NCBI GenBank assembly: GCA_033439685.1
Contig: JAUEDM010000002.1
Location: 5,022,001 to 5,086,000, forward strand
DNA length: 64,000 bases
Source of the DNA: Apodospora peruviana
Taxonomy: Eukaryota > Ascomycota > Sordariomycetes > Sordariales > Lasiosphaeriaceae
Reading direction: 5' to 3'
Made by a program: the position numbers and the translations under genes. Positions within the stretch are counted from its first letter, which is position 1, and every line of letters begins with the position of its first letter. Below the pieces are notes generated by a model that searched no databases, was not told the origin of the DNA, and saw only the letters and a list, made by a program, of their open reading frames with translations. This document shows positions 1-12,887 of the stretch, piece after piece.

Positions 1-303
1 GCTGGCTCGCCGTTTGTTGTCGTGAGTGCCCTGGGTCCGGAGAAGAGCAACCTCGTTGGGATGATGGTGCGGGTTTTTGGCTCACGGGCGTCGGGGAAAT
101 CTCGAAAGGTGTTCCTCGATCTGGCGGATGGCTCCGTACCTCGCAAAGGAGACCCGGGTTTGATTGCGGAGCAGAGCGGCTTTGCTGCATACGGTTCGGC
201 CGATGTCACAGCATTCACGACAGTTGAGACTCTTCGCCTTTTGGTAGGGCAGAATGTTCCTTACAGTTTTGTTCGTCTGGCAAGTGGACGGACGCCATTT
301 TGA
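1..303 (+). CDS. Possible 3' end of an unidentified gene (left edge)
   Basis: Frame 1 is open from the first base of the window to a TGA at 301-303, about 100 codons, so this could be the last exon of a gene starting to the left. The encoded residues form no domain I recognise, show no membrane segment and have no striking composition. An open run of this length can occur by chance, and nothing downstream (poly-A region, neighbouring gene) helps. I keep it only because it touches the edge and cannot be dismissed from inside the window. Confidence 0.15.
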   Translation, partial: AGSPFVVVSALGPEKSNLVGMMVRVFGSRASGKSRKVFLDLADGSVPRKGDPGLIAEQSGFAAYGSADVTAFTTVETLRLLVGQNVPYSFVRLASGRTPF

Positions 304-3300
304 GCAGCCACATCCGCATTCGAAAACACAATTACACGAGTCCTCAGTGAGACGTCAATCCCTGACGAACCCAAGATGAGGAATGGCCAAGGGCACATCC
401 ATGAACAGGCTAAGAAGAGCAGCAGACAAAGCTTTCACAATGTCACTCTCATCTGGACAGCCACGAAGAGGAGATTCGCCAATAAGGCGCCCGCTTTGAG
501 CAGCTTTGCAGCCATGTTCTTTGCAAGATATGGGCTCCTGGATCTCGGGCTCAACACATTCGATGGGTCTTTCAGCGCCTTACACTAACAGACAACTGCG
601 GGCTCGAATACATCCACCCCGGAACTTAATATCCGGCTCAGTGAAAAGACGGGCGTTGATAACTAATCTGGACCGCACCCTACCCAAAGAAGTGCCACGA
701 GATATCCAGATCGTTACCTTCGAACAATCCCTGCGCATATGGCTAGGTCCACGTTCATAGGCGGAGGACGGTTTTGGACTTGCAGGAGGAAGTGCCTCTG
801 GAACCGGGAATTCGATACGTCTTTCCTGAGCTCGGCCCGAATGCCATACTCATTGACTCGATGGCGAGGAACTCATTGATCTTATCGATCCAAGTTGCGG
901 ATGACATGTCTTTAATTGTGATATAGAAACCTGAGTTGTTGGCGCTCGGTTCAGTTTTATCGGGTCTGGGCTATGGAGGCCCATTCGACAAGCCATCGTT
1001 GTTTCCACACATACTACATGTATCTGACGATCGGTCGTGTTTACTGGATATATCGGAACTCTCCATGCATATAACGGGTGGAATTCATTTCGGTGGTCTC
1101 ATCGACTTGATTGGCGGTACTATTGCTTTTTGCCTTCTGTCTGCTTTTGGTTGGTATAATCATTCATCTTCTCACCCCGATTTATTTTGCATAAGTGTTA
1201 GGGTTTTTATTTCTACCATGCGCCCCGACTGTTTTAGTATAGATCGATCATCATGTCTTATGAATGCTCATTCTTGGGGACCTGTTGTCTCCCTTGGTAT
1301 TAGGTTTGGGTTGATCTAGCTTATTTCAGTTTAGATAACGCCGAGTTTTCGATATAATGTAGTTATTTTGGACCAAATGAGTGCCAAGTTGCGGTAACGA
1401 CTCTTGACTGTTGCTCTATGGCTGTCAGTCAGTACTTCTTCATTAAGCAGGAAATGAGCGGAATGCGACTGCTGTCCTGGGTAGAGGTGTTTGTTCGTCC
1501 ATAGGCGCTGTTCTTAACAAGGCGTCACGACGGAGAAGCTAGAGTAGACAGCTCTCTTTAGGAGCCTAACAGAAGTTTCTGAACGCCACAAGATATCTCT
1601 GTCAAAGCTCCTCGAGTCGTGCTGGCGGTTGCAAACCCGGTTCTTTTCTTCTACTTTCTTGTCTTTTTCCTCTCTTACCTATTTCTTGATTGAGAAACCG
1701 GCAACCGGGTCCGAAGAAAGTACCGTGATGAACCTGGAATGTGGTGCCCGGGTTGGCGAAGAGCCTTCCTTGAAGAAACATTGTACGAATAGGGCGGAGG
1801 CTCTCGAGATGCCTTTGCGTCCTGAGGGAAGATTTTCAAGCTATGAGCTGTAGGTAGGAGACACCCAGTCAGTTGGCATTAGTCGAGCTGACACTCGACC
1901 CAATGATCTGCTGACTGTGAGCGTTGATAGCGTTGTTATTGATAATAAAGAGTAGTTCGTAATGTCTGGCTCGAGAAGTTTGGACTGAATAGGCACGCTT
2001 CCCAAGCTCAAGAGCACAACGAGTAGTGTCGCCAGGCGCATCACCCAGCCTCGAGTGCGAAGCTGGAACAATACGACTGCACATGATCGAGGCAATAAAC
2101 GGCATCGGAACAACCGACCCGTAGCCTGGCCGAAGAGAGAATCAGACTGTCCAACACTCGGTCGCTCCTTAAAGGTGTCACTGATGAATCGAAGTGGACG
2201 GCGGTGGAGACTGAGTGAACATCCTCCTTCAGTGAGCTGAGCTACCCGGTACTTCTTAATCCGCAGTGTCGGGACGACAAACCCGTCTCCCATGACACCA
2301 CGCCTATCGACCGCGGGGACAAACAGTATATAATTTGTCGTCTTGCTTGCCTGTTCGAGCCAACTTCATGACAGACGTGAGTAAGTGAGACTACTAGTGC
2401 TCTAGTGCGTGTTGGAGGTATATTAAGACACCTGGACTGGGCGTCGAACCATACATGTCAAAAAGGGAGAGTCGGGCCTTTGCTCGATGTGGTACCTATC
2501 AAACTTCAAGTCAATATCGACTGATATAAGTAGGTGGGTAAGGGTCTAGAAGGTCGACCGGTCATGAAACGGCGATGCGGCCTTGGAACAGATACCCGTC
2601 GCTTCCAGATCGTCACGACAGTCAGACCTGTGACTCGCAGGGATCAGGAATCTTGAGGGAAAGAAGATATCATAAGGGTTACCCCTCGCCCAGAGTCTCC
2701 TCCCTCACTGTCGATGAGCTGTCCGTGCATGGGCATCGAACAGTGAGACTCGATGAGCAAGTGTAGTGATGATACCGCAACAAGATTGAACCGTCCCGTG
2801 TGTCCCGGCTCGGCTCCGGGTCCCCGAGAGGTAAAGACTCGAGCAACGAAATATGAGAGACGATCTGGTTATGAGCCGTTGTTGATTTAGGCGTGAGATT
2901 GAGTGGCCAATGGGACGGCAACCAGCCTTAGAATTCGGGAGAGAAAGCGACCGAACCCGAGTTGGCTGTGATGAGGGTAGTATTCCATCTCTGTGCCCTA
3001 ACCGCCACAGGTCAACCGCATAGGAGTGGACTTGTCATGATATCAATGATCGAGTGCCGTTGTATTGAACCAATTCTTGAAGCCGGGGTTGCCAAAGAAC
3101 CCTGGCTCAGACCAGATATGATTAACTAATTAACAAAGGAGCGAGCATCTGGATTCCTCGCAATATCAGCAGCATGATCTCGTATGAACACGCTCTAAGT
3201 GTGAAAGAGGAAGCTGGAGGAGAACGACGGCCAGCTCCAGACTGCGATTTTCCAGAGTCCAGAAAAACTGAGCATGACGAAAACTAATGATAGCAGAGCC

Positions 3301-6300
3301 TCATACCTATTGAGGCATTTGAGCTTCACCTCTAGCATGTATGAAGGCGAGAGAAGAGTCGGGACTGGGACAGGTCGCTTTCATCATTGCGCGATCATGT
3401 CCTATAATCTATGGAAGCACCTGAGCAGTCCCAACTGTTAGCCGAAAGGTGAGCAATCCAATGCTTGTCTTGGTTATCGAGGACGATAGCTGTTAGTGAT
3501 CAGCACGCATGGATCTGGAGATCTGGATCAAGAACCTGGAGTTGTGTGATCTCCAGTGATGTGTAGTGTCGACCTTGGGGGAGTTGCTTAAGCGATGCGG
3601 GATGTGATCGCATGCATCCGTTGCTTGACCCAGTTCTAAAGCGACCTCACCCGGAGCGGGGGTCTGGTTGTTCTCCAACAAAAGTTTATCTCGGCTCTGC
3701 ACTACAAATTGCAGCCGTCGTGAGAGTTGTACTCTGTATAATATGATGCTGCTCTGGAGGTCCATTCGGTGGATAGATGTTCGGTTTCAACGCTTCCAAG
3801 GCCCCGTGCTCCAACCGCTTGCTAGAATCACCCAGTGACAGTGGTTCATTTTTGGGCAGAATCAGAGGTCATATAGCCTGGAAGCAGAGCGGAAATTGAT
3901 GCTGTTTGGGGAGAACTGGACACAGTTGGGCATGAGTTGTTTCCATTGGGGTAGGAAGCCCCGAGTATTGGAGTGTCGCCGAGGACTCCGAATTGCTAGC
4001 CTCCTATTCGCGCGGCAAGAACACGTTTGTTGTGAGGCTCGGGATGTGTCCCGTCAACCCAGGAGGAGGACCCGTTGCGTACATCCCCCACACCTTGAGC
4101 ACCCGCCATGGCCGTGAGAGTTCGTTTATCCTGGATTTTCTCTCATGTGGCTGCTGTCGGCTCCGCAAGTAAAGGCCTCAATGCCGTTCGAGACCTACAC
4201 ACCGGCAGATGATTCCTCCCCCACGATGCCGCTAAGTCGGGCCACCATCTCAGTTGGTCAAGTAGGTATGGTCATGGTCCATGCCTTGCTTCTGACGTGC
4301 CATCCCAACCAAAAAGGCGACGAAAAGAGAGCGGTGTCTGCTGGGGTGCAGGGCGCATATGCTAACCCCAGAGCGGGAATCTTCACGAAACAAGGATTTA
4401 TATTGCTGATATAGGCGTGCGGGCCACGCTGTGTAACACTATGCTGGTCTGCGGGCATGGAAGGACAGTCTTGAGAACATATCAGGCTTCATTAAGACAT
4501 AGTGCTGTAGGTACCGAGGTCCACCTTAGAAGTCTGCCGCAAAGGGTGCTGGATCATGCATACCCCGAATCCGGATCGTGATGCATCCATACGATGTAGC
4601 ATAGTTGTGTGACGGTACTGCTGTAAGGCGGAGATCTTGGTCTGTTGAAAGCATGGAGGGTACGCCTGGTCTTTGGCGCCAATGTCGACGCATTGTCCGC
4701 ATCAATGGCCACTATTTCGGGAGTGTCAGAGAACAGATTGGAAGGAGGGATGAGCCTTGTCGAGAAGCCGAAGCTCAACACATGGATTCTCTAAGACGGC
4801 GTCGGCTCAATGTAGCGAGATGTTTCTTATCTCGAGCAATCATCAGTCCTTTGAGATCTTTAAGATGACAGGTGCGGTGAAGATGCCGGTCCCCAGAGGA
4901 GGGAAGAGACCATTGCAATTCAAAGGCGAAGAATACCGGGGGAAGCGGGTCAGAGACGGCGGCTTGGCGAGCTGCAGGACGCAAAAAGGCTGGATTGATT
5001 CGGGATTCTTAGCGGCCGTTTGGCCTCTGATCGTAGACGGGAGGCCTGGACGCGTGGTTGGCGTGTTCTTTCGTGTTCTTGTCTCACAACCATCCATGGT
5101 TCTGGGAGGAGAGTGGAAAGTCGTCGATTGGCGAAACGGCGGGCCTGACAACCGCCAACCTGCACTAACGCCATTTCAGCAATTCCCCAGATTTTGCACT
5201 ACCGCGGGGTTACCTGCAAGGGTTGCAACAAGCCCTGAAGCCACAACGGTTACCCCAGTTCAGGCCAGTCCCACCTGCCCTTTCCCCTCTCGCTCCTCCG
5301 TTCGGTGTCGTCTCTTCTCCCCCGCACTTCCATCCCATCCCAACCCGAATTCCCAAGGAACCTGAAAGTCAACTCGTCTTCAAGATTATTAGCCCTGACG
5401 ACGAATGCACCCTCCGCTCCGTGATCAGACATCAGACCTGCAGAGTTGGACACCTTTTACCTTGGAACATGCTCTGCTAATTGCTCTCCAGCACTTTGCC
5501 AAAAGACACCAATTCTCCAGTGGTACCCCCCAAGACGGACTCGGTGAAGTACCCAATTCAGTCTCACTTAACCTTCCATCTCCTATTTCTGCGCGAGGGC
5601 CATCCGCGAAATATCTTGGCCCCGCTCCTGAGGAGCTTGTCATGCCTGAACTGGCGATGATATCCGCTTTTGTCTCTGTGGTTTCCGGGCTAGGTGCAGT
5701 TCACTACCAGGGCAATTCCCACCGGTGGCCGACGAGGTGGATGGTATTGGAGAAAGATCATGGCGGGTGCCCCATGACCACACACCTGGACTCTAGCCGG
5801 GAATGAGCGGATGTGAGAGGATCACCTGTTTTTAATCCACCAAGACTCGGCGTCTATCCTTCATACTTGCACCTCCAATTTTACCCCAGACTCTCTGTCT
5901 CTGTACCTACCCAGTCCCTTGGCCGCAGACACACGACAGTCCCGGCCTCTGCCACGTTCATGCTGCTTACCTGCATGCACCACCACCAGCAGAACAACGT
6001 CGTCGAGTTATTAGTCTCCCACTCCCTCCTAGCGAGGCCGAACCAAGCCATTCGGGGCAGTCCACTCCACCATCCCTCTTGCGGGCCTACGTGATACCGG
6101 CATCCTCTCCAATTATTCGGCCCTTGTTTGACCCCCTCACCCCTTCGGCACCACCCTACCGACATCCTAGTACTGCAAGGCTGCCCCGGACGGTCCCCTT
6201 TCGAGTTTGACGACGCATACCGGGACTCATTATCACTCGTTGTGGCGCGTAGGTGGCCGAGAGTGTGTAATGTGTGAACTCATCAATGTCGACGTCCAGA

Positions 6301-6610
6301 AAATTCCTCGCCACCTTTAACCACAACCCTAGGAACCCTCTTCGATACGCCATTTCTAGTTTGATTGCACCTGTGCCTCGTCACTTCTTCCTCTGGCAGG
6401 ACCGCCGTGACAGGAACTTGGTTGGTGGCCCGTAACAAACTCCTGCTGTTTTCTTGTCGATACAATTTCGATCTCCGGACAAAAAGAAGCCAGTCACATG
6501 CAGGCCATGCGAGATATGAGACAGTGACAGTGAGGCTCCTCGACATTTCCACCCGGCGCGGTGCAGCCTTCGCCACTTCCTGACCGGCGAGCACTCGCGC
6601 CTCTCCGGGC
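304..6610. other. Long gene-poor interval, 6.3 kb
   Basis: I see no gene here. The short open frames on both strands overlap one another, lack recognisable domains and have no splice sites linking them into a longer protein. No terminal repeats, transposase or reverse-transcriptase motifs, tRNA or 5S rRNA were recognised. The last several hundred bases must contain the promoter and leader of the zinc-cluster gene that starts at 6611. Decayed mobile DNA altered by repeat-induced point mutation is possible, but I could not compute dinucleotide indices to test it. Confidence 0.5.
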
Positions 6611-9505
6611 ATGACGGCGCAAGCCTATGAGCCCCGGGCAGTCGCTGGTCCCTCCGGAGTTCTTCCCCTAACCATGTCTCGCCCGCAGGTTGGTATCGAA
6701 CGCCTGCCAACTCGGCGTTTGAGCAATGAGCCCCGCGAGTCGATGAATTGCAAGTCTTGTCGGAAACGCAAGGTACGAAAAATCACATTTGCGGGCACAT
6801 GGGGGCTTGTGACGTGCTTCTCACGATTCTGGGGATATCTAACCATTCATCGTTGAATAGATCAAATGCAACCGTCTTCGCCCTGCCTGCGAAGCATGCC
6901 AGGTTTTTCAATGTCCCTGTATATACGGTATGTGCTAGGTCGTGCTAACCATCTTTTCGTCCGATTATGAGGTCCAGTTGGAAACCGGCGTATGTTTTAC
7001 TAACTTGAGGCAGACGCCGTTCCGAAGAAGAGAGGACCAAAGACAGATGTCCTGGAAGCTTTACTGAAACGTGTTGATGGCCTCGAGGCGAAGTTGAAGG
7101 AAAAGAAGACAGACACTGGTACGATGGCAGCCGAAGGTACTCCCAGCGATGCTGGAGAAGGACCGTCGTCCGCGGCACAAGCAGCAGCGAGTGTGAATGG
7201 AGGTGAGGATACGCCCAACCAGCCGTCGACGGGAACCGCGCGTGGTCAAGGAATAAGGGAATCTCCCGAGTCATCCCCAAATCAACAAAATGAACCATCG
7301 CCCAGAATCGAACCCGATGCGCTCCTCGACACCTACTTCACCCGCTTTCATGCCAAGCCCTTTTTTATTCTGGACGAGTCCACGCTACGACAACGACTTC
7401 AGCTCAACCAGGTACCTAGATACTTGATTCACGCCGTCTTTGCTGTAGCAGCCAGATACACCCTGCATCCAGGCGGTTATCAGTTTGCAGTGAGACTCAG
7501 CGAAGACTATGCTGCTCAGTCGAGGTCAGAGATCGACACTGATGAGCCATCTATTGATGCTCTCCAGGCCTTGATGCTTCTTGTGACAGCCTTCACTGCT
7601 GCAGGCAAAGGGAAGAAAGCTTACATGTTGTTAACAAACGCGGTCGGAATGGCTATGGCTCTAGAGCTGCATCGAGAAATTGACTTCACCGCCCGGGTCA
7701 CACCAGTCGAACGAGAAACGCGAAGAAGGCTATTTTGGAGTTGTTATCTCCTGGACAGGTTCATGGCGTGCGGATCCAAACGACCATCTCTCATCGGAGA
7801 CAAGACCATCCTCCTAAGATTACCCTGCTGGTCGCCCAACCCGGCTACGCTGCCCATTGAAGGCGAATTCTTCCAGAGTGGTTCAAATCTCCAGTACTTC
7901 CAGGGGGCTGGAAAAAGGTCCCAGGGAAGCAGTGGAATGCTCATTGATATCAGCCGGATCCTGGGGACCACAAACCGGTATCTCGCAGCTGGTGGTGTCA
8001 AAGGTGACTCTCATTTCCCATGGCATTCATTATCGAATCTCTCCAAAATCCGGCAAGACTTGGACATTTGGGCTTCCGGGGCAGAAGATGTCTTCTCTAG
8101 TTTGGATACGTTGTTCGGCCAGGCGGATTCAACCGTTCTCGTGCTCAGCAAGTTGATCTACCACCTGGTCCACTGTTTAATATACCGTCCATTCCTACCT
8201 ATCGATCTCGCAGAGCTCGCTGGGACCGGCCAACATCAATCTTGGCAAATCGAGTCCACCAACATGTGTTTTCTACACGCCAATGCGATCGCCGAACTTG
8301 TGGAGCTCGGCAAACAGACGGCATCTATCGAGTGGCCTGCATTTGTCGGGTATTGTATTTGTACAGCGGGGACCGTACACATTCACGGTGCGCATTACAG
8401 CAGGCTTGGGAACGCTGCTGAGATGAACGTCTTCAGCTCGTCTGCAGATTTTCTCTCCAGGGAGATGCAACAACTGAGTGAGCTCAGATATGCATGGGCT
8501 AGCGTTCAACATCAACGCGAGACTCTTCAAGGCATCTACAGCGCGCACTCGACACTTGTTAAGAGCCTCGCAGACAACCCAATGCGCTATTCTCCTGTCT
8601 TCCACCTTGAAGATTTCTTCGATCGCTACTCCAACATTGGCGGCCCAGGAGGACAGACGTTCAGTTTTGATGCGGCAAATTTGAGTTTGTCTGACGTTAT
8701 TGTGGACTTCACCACCGACACATACCCCGGCCATGATTTATACGCGCCTCGCATTAACAACAGCGATCCCGGACTGGGCCGACCTTCTCTCAAGCGGAAA
8801 AATACAGCTCCTCTCGGCCGCAAGAGGCCAGATCTCAAGAATCTGATATCCATATCAAGCAATATGAATTCTTTGCAAAGCTCCTCATTATCGACGCCAT
8901 CTCACACTCAGCATTCCTTCCATACCCAATCGATGCCACCCCAGTCATCGCCAGGGATGCTCAATAGCCCAGCTTCTCTGGCGGCACATCACGAATTACA
9001 TGGTCAAAGCACGCATATGAGCAGCATACAGGAATCTCTGGGCGAGGATGCTGCGGCCATTGCCTCTGCAGGGTTCTCCCTCCCCCAACAGTCCGCAACC
9101 CTTCAAAGTGGAATAAGCGGCCATGGTCCTGGAATACCCCCGAGTCTCTCCAACAACGCTGCGCCCTTCAGCCCAACATTTAGCTTCGCCCAAATAAATC
9201 AACAATCGACCTCGTCTGGCACTAGCGGTACTCAACAAGGAAACTACGATCCCATGTTTGGCGACGTCCCCACGAACGCCTTTTCGAGTCCCACACCCTG
9301 GCAAGGAGGCGACGATGGCGGCAAACGGTCAGCCAGTGCCATGGAGCAGAGTCCCGAGGCTGTAGGAGGGTCGACCGCAGGAGAGGAGAAGGATCCGTTC
9401 TTGAGTCTCCTGGAACAGTTGGCGGAGCACGAGTCGGCCTTGGGATCAGGGGTAAGCGAACTGGATTTCTTCCTTGCGGGTACTGGTGGGCCAAGTATCA
9501 GTTGA
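6611..9505 (+). CDS. Zn2Cys6 zinc-cluster transcription factor with fungal MHR domain
   Basis: Three exons (6611-6772, 6861-6927, 7014-9505; introns of 88 and 86 nt) give a 906-residue protein. Once spliced, the N-terminus shows a binuclear zinc cluster: C47, C50, C57, C64, C67 and C74, with the basic CRKRKIKC loop. Intron 1 falls inside the cluster, between K54 and I55. A linker (KKRGPKTD) and a short leucine-heptad dimerisation segment (LEALLKRVDGLEAKL) follow. The fungal-specific middle homology domain lies roughly at residues 190-480, including the R-R-L-F-W-S-C-Y-L-L-D-R core. The C-terminal 300 residues are Ser/Gln/Pro-rich, as in activation domains, and end in an acidic-hydrophobic stretch (FLSLLEQLAEHE). 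The family binds CGG-containing DNA and regulates Pol II genes in the nucleus; I cannot assign target genes. An extra cysteine, C72, lies between the fifth and sixth ligands. Intron 2 has a textbook TTACTAAC branch site. ATG 6611 is chosen as the first in-frame ATG; 6674 is an alternative. Confidence 0.88.
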
Positions 9506-12500
9506 GATTCTTGAACGGACGACATATTACGGATATTTAGACATTTCATGATTAGTCTATGCAAATGGTTTGGATGCAGGATTTGCCTATATTTGGCCCT
9601 CGTCGGTAGGAGGCGGGGTATGGGATGTCTTGAATGTACCATCCTTTCGCATCATACCGGGGTGAACTTCTATGATCTGTCCTGAGCGAAAGAGTTGGGG
9701 CGTCAGTCATTTCTGACAGGGGCTTAACATGCTATGGTATACGCCATGGAGTCTCTCGTCTCTTGCCAAAGTGGTCGAGCTTTGGTAGGATTCCAGAAAA
9801 TAGGTTGTCTGTATGGGTACCTTAATGTGAACACGCTCACGTTGACTACTTACCTTAAGGTTGGCTCTATACCAGGGTTGATTGTCTTAAATAAGGTAGA
9901 AATATAGGAGCGGACCGTTTGAAGATCATACAAGTTGACGTTGGGCACTACCCGACACTACACTAACACGGCTTAACTGGTCTCTGACTTCGTGGCCTGG
10001 CGTCCGTATAATTGTATACGTACGTCATTTAGAGCTTCAGAATGCCTACAGACTAAGATGTCTAAGTAGATACATACCTTACTCAACTCTAAATATGCCC
10101 CGTCCTCCTTTTTTTTTTTTTACCTCTGTACATAACTGCCGCCGCTTTCCCTCGGCCTTCGTTCCCAACCCGGAGCTCGGGACACAACAAACTTAAGTTC
10201 AAGTTGTTCACTACCCGTTCCTTGGCCTTATTTTCATCTCGCTGTATGCTGGGGAGGTTGACCGTCTAAAGAATTGGAAGGAACAATCGGTTCACGGCAT
10301 GCAAGAGACCGAAACCAACGAAGGCGGTACCTGCCTGCGAAAATGAAGGTAGCACATGGGTAGGTTGTGCCTTCCCTTCCCCATCATTCGACAGGTTTAA
10401 GCCGAAAAAAAACATTTCGGGATTTTCGTTTTTTTGGAAAAACTGCAAGAGCTCAAGTTCCTTCGATGTGTATCTGTTAAGTAGCCAACGAGTCCCCCCA
10501 TGAAATTTAAGCTGGCAAAAATAAGGTTGCTTAACAGCGAAGCACTTCATCGGCGTACTCCTTCCCTGTGAATAGCTTCCTCCCTCTCATTGTTTACCGG
10601 AGCATCCAGGTGTCTCTCATCTTTGAGATTTGTACAGTTTATAGCTATTTGCGACATATGTCGGCTTTGGTGGGCGATATGGAAAAAAGTCCCGAGACTT
10701 CGAGAATTTTCTTTCATGGACGCCACTACCGTAATTTTGTTGCGATAAATCACTCCGTTGCTGAACAAAGAGAGGGTCAAACTGTCAACGTCGCCACCCC
10801 TTCTTCTAGAACAACTTCTTGGACTTCAAGTTCCTCTATTACTGAATAGGGGGATTTTCAGAAATTCTTCCCCAAATTTTTGGACTCAACTTACATCTGA
10901 CGCGGGGTTCGGTATTGCCCGGAGTTAGTGGACAACTTACGGATTATTACCTCAGGCTCACCGCCGCCACACAAGACATCAAAAACAGTTGGACTCGATC
11001 CCAGTGAATAGCGGCTGTTTTACTCATGTGACTCGCTCAATTCCGTGAATCAGATCCTAGAAGTTCCCCTCCTTTCTTTCAGATGCTGCCGGGGAACCTT
11101 CGTGATGACGATCATTTCTCGACAGGGCATTTTTGGAACGGTTTTTTCTTCTCGGTTGATGAACCCTGGACGGAAATAGCTCCGTAGAGACGGGAATGTC
11201 TCACTCTCGACAACATTCCCTTTGTGTTGAGCGGGTCTGAGAATCCGGGGAAGTATACACTTGGAACAAGACTCGGACGGGCCGGTGATCAAATTTGTTC
11301 CCCCGATCGACCCCGATTTCCGCTAAAAGCCATAGAAGCCCACCGCCAATTTATGCCATTCATGCCGCTATCTGTCTTATTTCATTCATCATGGCCAAAC
11401 AAATGTGAACTGCTGGACCTCTTGACCAATCGCACCAATTGGGGCCCGCTACGGGATCGAGAGGAGGGAAGTGACATGACGGACATGGCTGGATCCAGAC
11501 GGCTGGGGCGGCCCATTGCGACATTGAGTGGCTTGATTCGTCCAGGATCTGCCAGCGATGTCATCGGCGCCAACTTCCCCTCCTCCGCCCTTCGACGATG
11601 TGAGTTTGAGGCTCTCTCCTCTTCGCCTTGTGGCGGTCAATACTTCTGCAGTTTTGTAGTAGTTTTTTTTACGTAGCTGGCGTCTGCATTCTATGGAAAA
11701 GGATTTTGTGGTATCGAGGCTGAGCTGTGCATGTAGCTCACACGAGTGTTAATGCGGTGTATCGTGGACATACATAAGGCTACATTGAATTTTGCCGCCC
11801 GAACCACAGCACGTAATCCACACCTCCGTGCTTTAGAATGCAGGCTTAGACAAAAGTAGCTCCTTATCAACCGATCAAATCGCGCATTGCGTTTGTTCCT
11901 TGTCCCGGTTCCTAACAACGGCGTCACTTTCTTGGGGATGCGGTAATGTACATACCTGTACCTTAGGGTAGGTACTGGGATCCGCCCGGGAACCAGTTCA
12001 AGCCAGCCTAACCCAGCCTCCTCCACCCCAAAGTTCCCATCCCTCCTGTCGTGGTTGGCCAATTCTCGCTGTCACTCCTTGATTTCTTTGCTGCGTGCCT
12101 TCCATTGGAACAGCTCTTTTTTCTACATAGTTTGTTTGCTCACCGACTCTTTTCTCACTCACTCTTTTTCATATTGTCATTCCCTACATCGCATGGTATG
12201 GAGGTTGTGTTGCAATAAAACCTCGTCAGCAACAGCAACAGCACAGGCGTGACAGGTTCCGAGACATCTCCTCTTACACGTTCTTGACTCGGTGCACTGA
12301 AGAGAAAAGAGACCCCGCGCCCGGTTTCAATAATAACCACAAGGCTGCCCACCCGTCGCCTCATAGCTCCTCCTACCTATCCACAGCTGGCACCTAAATA
12401 GGGTGTTATATACACCACATACACTTCACTTGGTTTCACCGTCGCACCCGTCCTTTCTTCCGTCCGTTGCATAGCAAAACATACGTCTTCTGCTTGCCCG

Positions 12501-12887
12501 CCGGTTATGTTGCTTCCTCCTCTGTCTCGGGGCGCCCACTGGCTTGAAAGTGAGGTGAAGGAAGACATAGAAAGGGAAAAGAAAGAAAACTGGAACAAGT
12601 TTTCCGCTATAAAATATACAATGGTGTAGAATCTCATCTCGCCATCACATACCAACCAACACCAGCCAGATTGTTTGTGCCCAGTCATCCTATCATATCC
12701 CACATGTCTCGACCTGAAAGAGTATGGCTATATCCTGGACAATATCAAGCTAAAGCCTTGATCTACCGCTGTCGACCGCCTTAGTTGCTGTCGTCGTCGT
12801 CGTCGTCGTCATTCGTTGGGCGGCTCGCCCCGAGTGAGTGACCGAACACCTTTTTTTTTTTCGATATACGCTCCTCCTTTACCAAAT
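9506..12887. other. Intergenic interval, 3.4 kb
   Basis: This lies between the zinc-cluster gene and the rhodopsin/MFS fusion gene, both on the plus strand. I find only short overlapping open frames without domains. Notable small features are a T12 run near 10110, a (GTC)7 microsatellite at 12790-12810 and a T-rich run near 12851, the last two just upstream of the next start codon and probably in its leader. No tRNA, transposon or conserved protein fragment was recognised. Confidence 0.5.

Noticed and set aside
1841..2041. 66-codon minus-strand frame starting MRLATLLVVLLSLGS, resembling a signal peptide
   Set aside because: The hydrophobic start is suggestive, but the remainder has no cysteines or domain, and the frame stays open upstream of the ATG. 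Chance is a sufficient explanation without transcripts.
4757..5365. 202-codon plus-strand frame
   Set aside because: No domain, low-complexity Pro/Ser end, opposed by overlapping minus-strand frames of similar length, and no splice partners.
11224..11676. 150-codon plus-strand frame in the gap before the fusion gene
   Set aside because: No recognisable motif and antisense frames of comparable quality.
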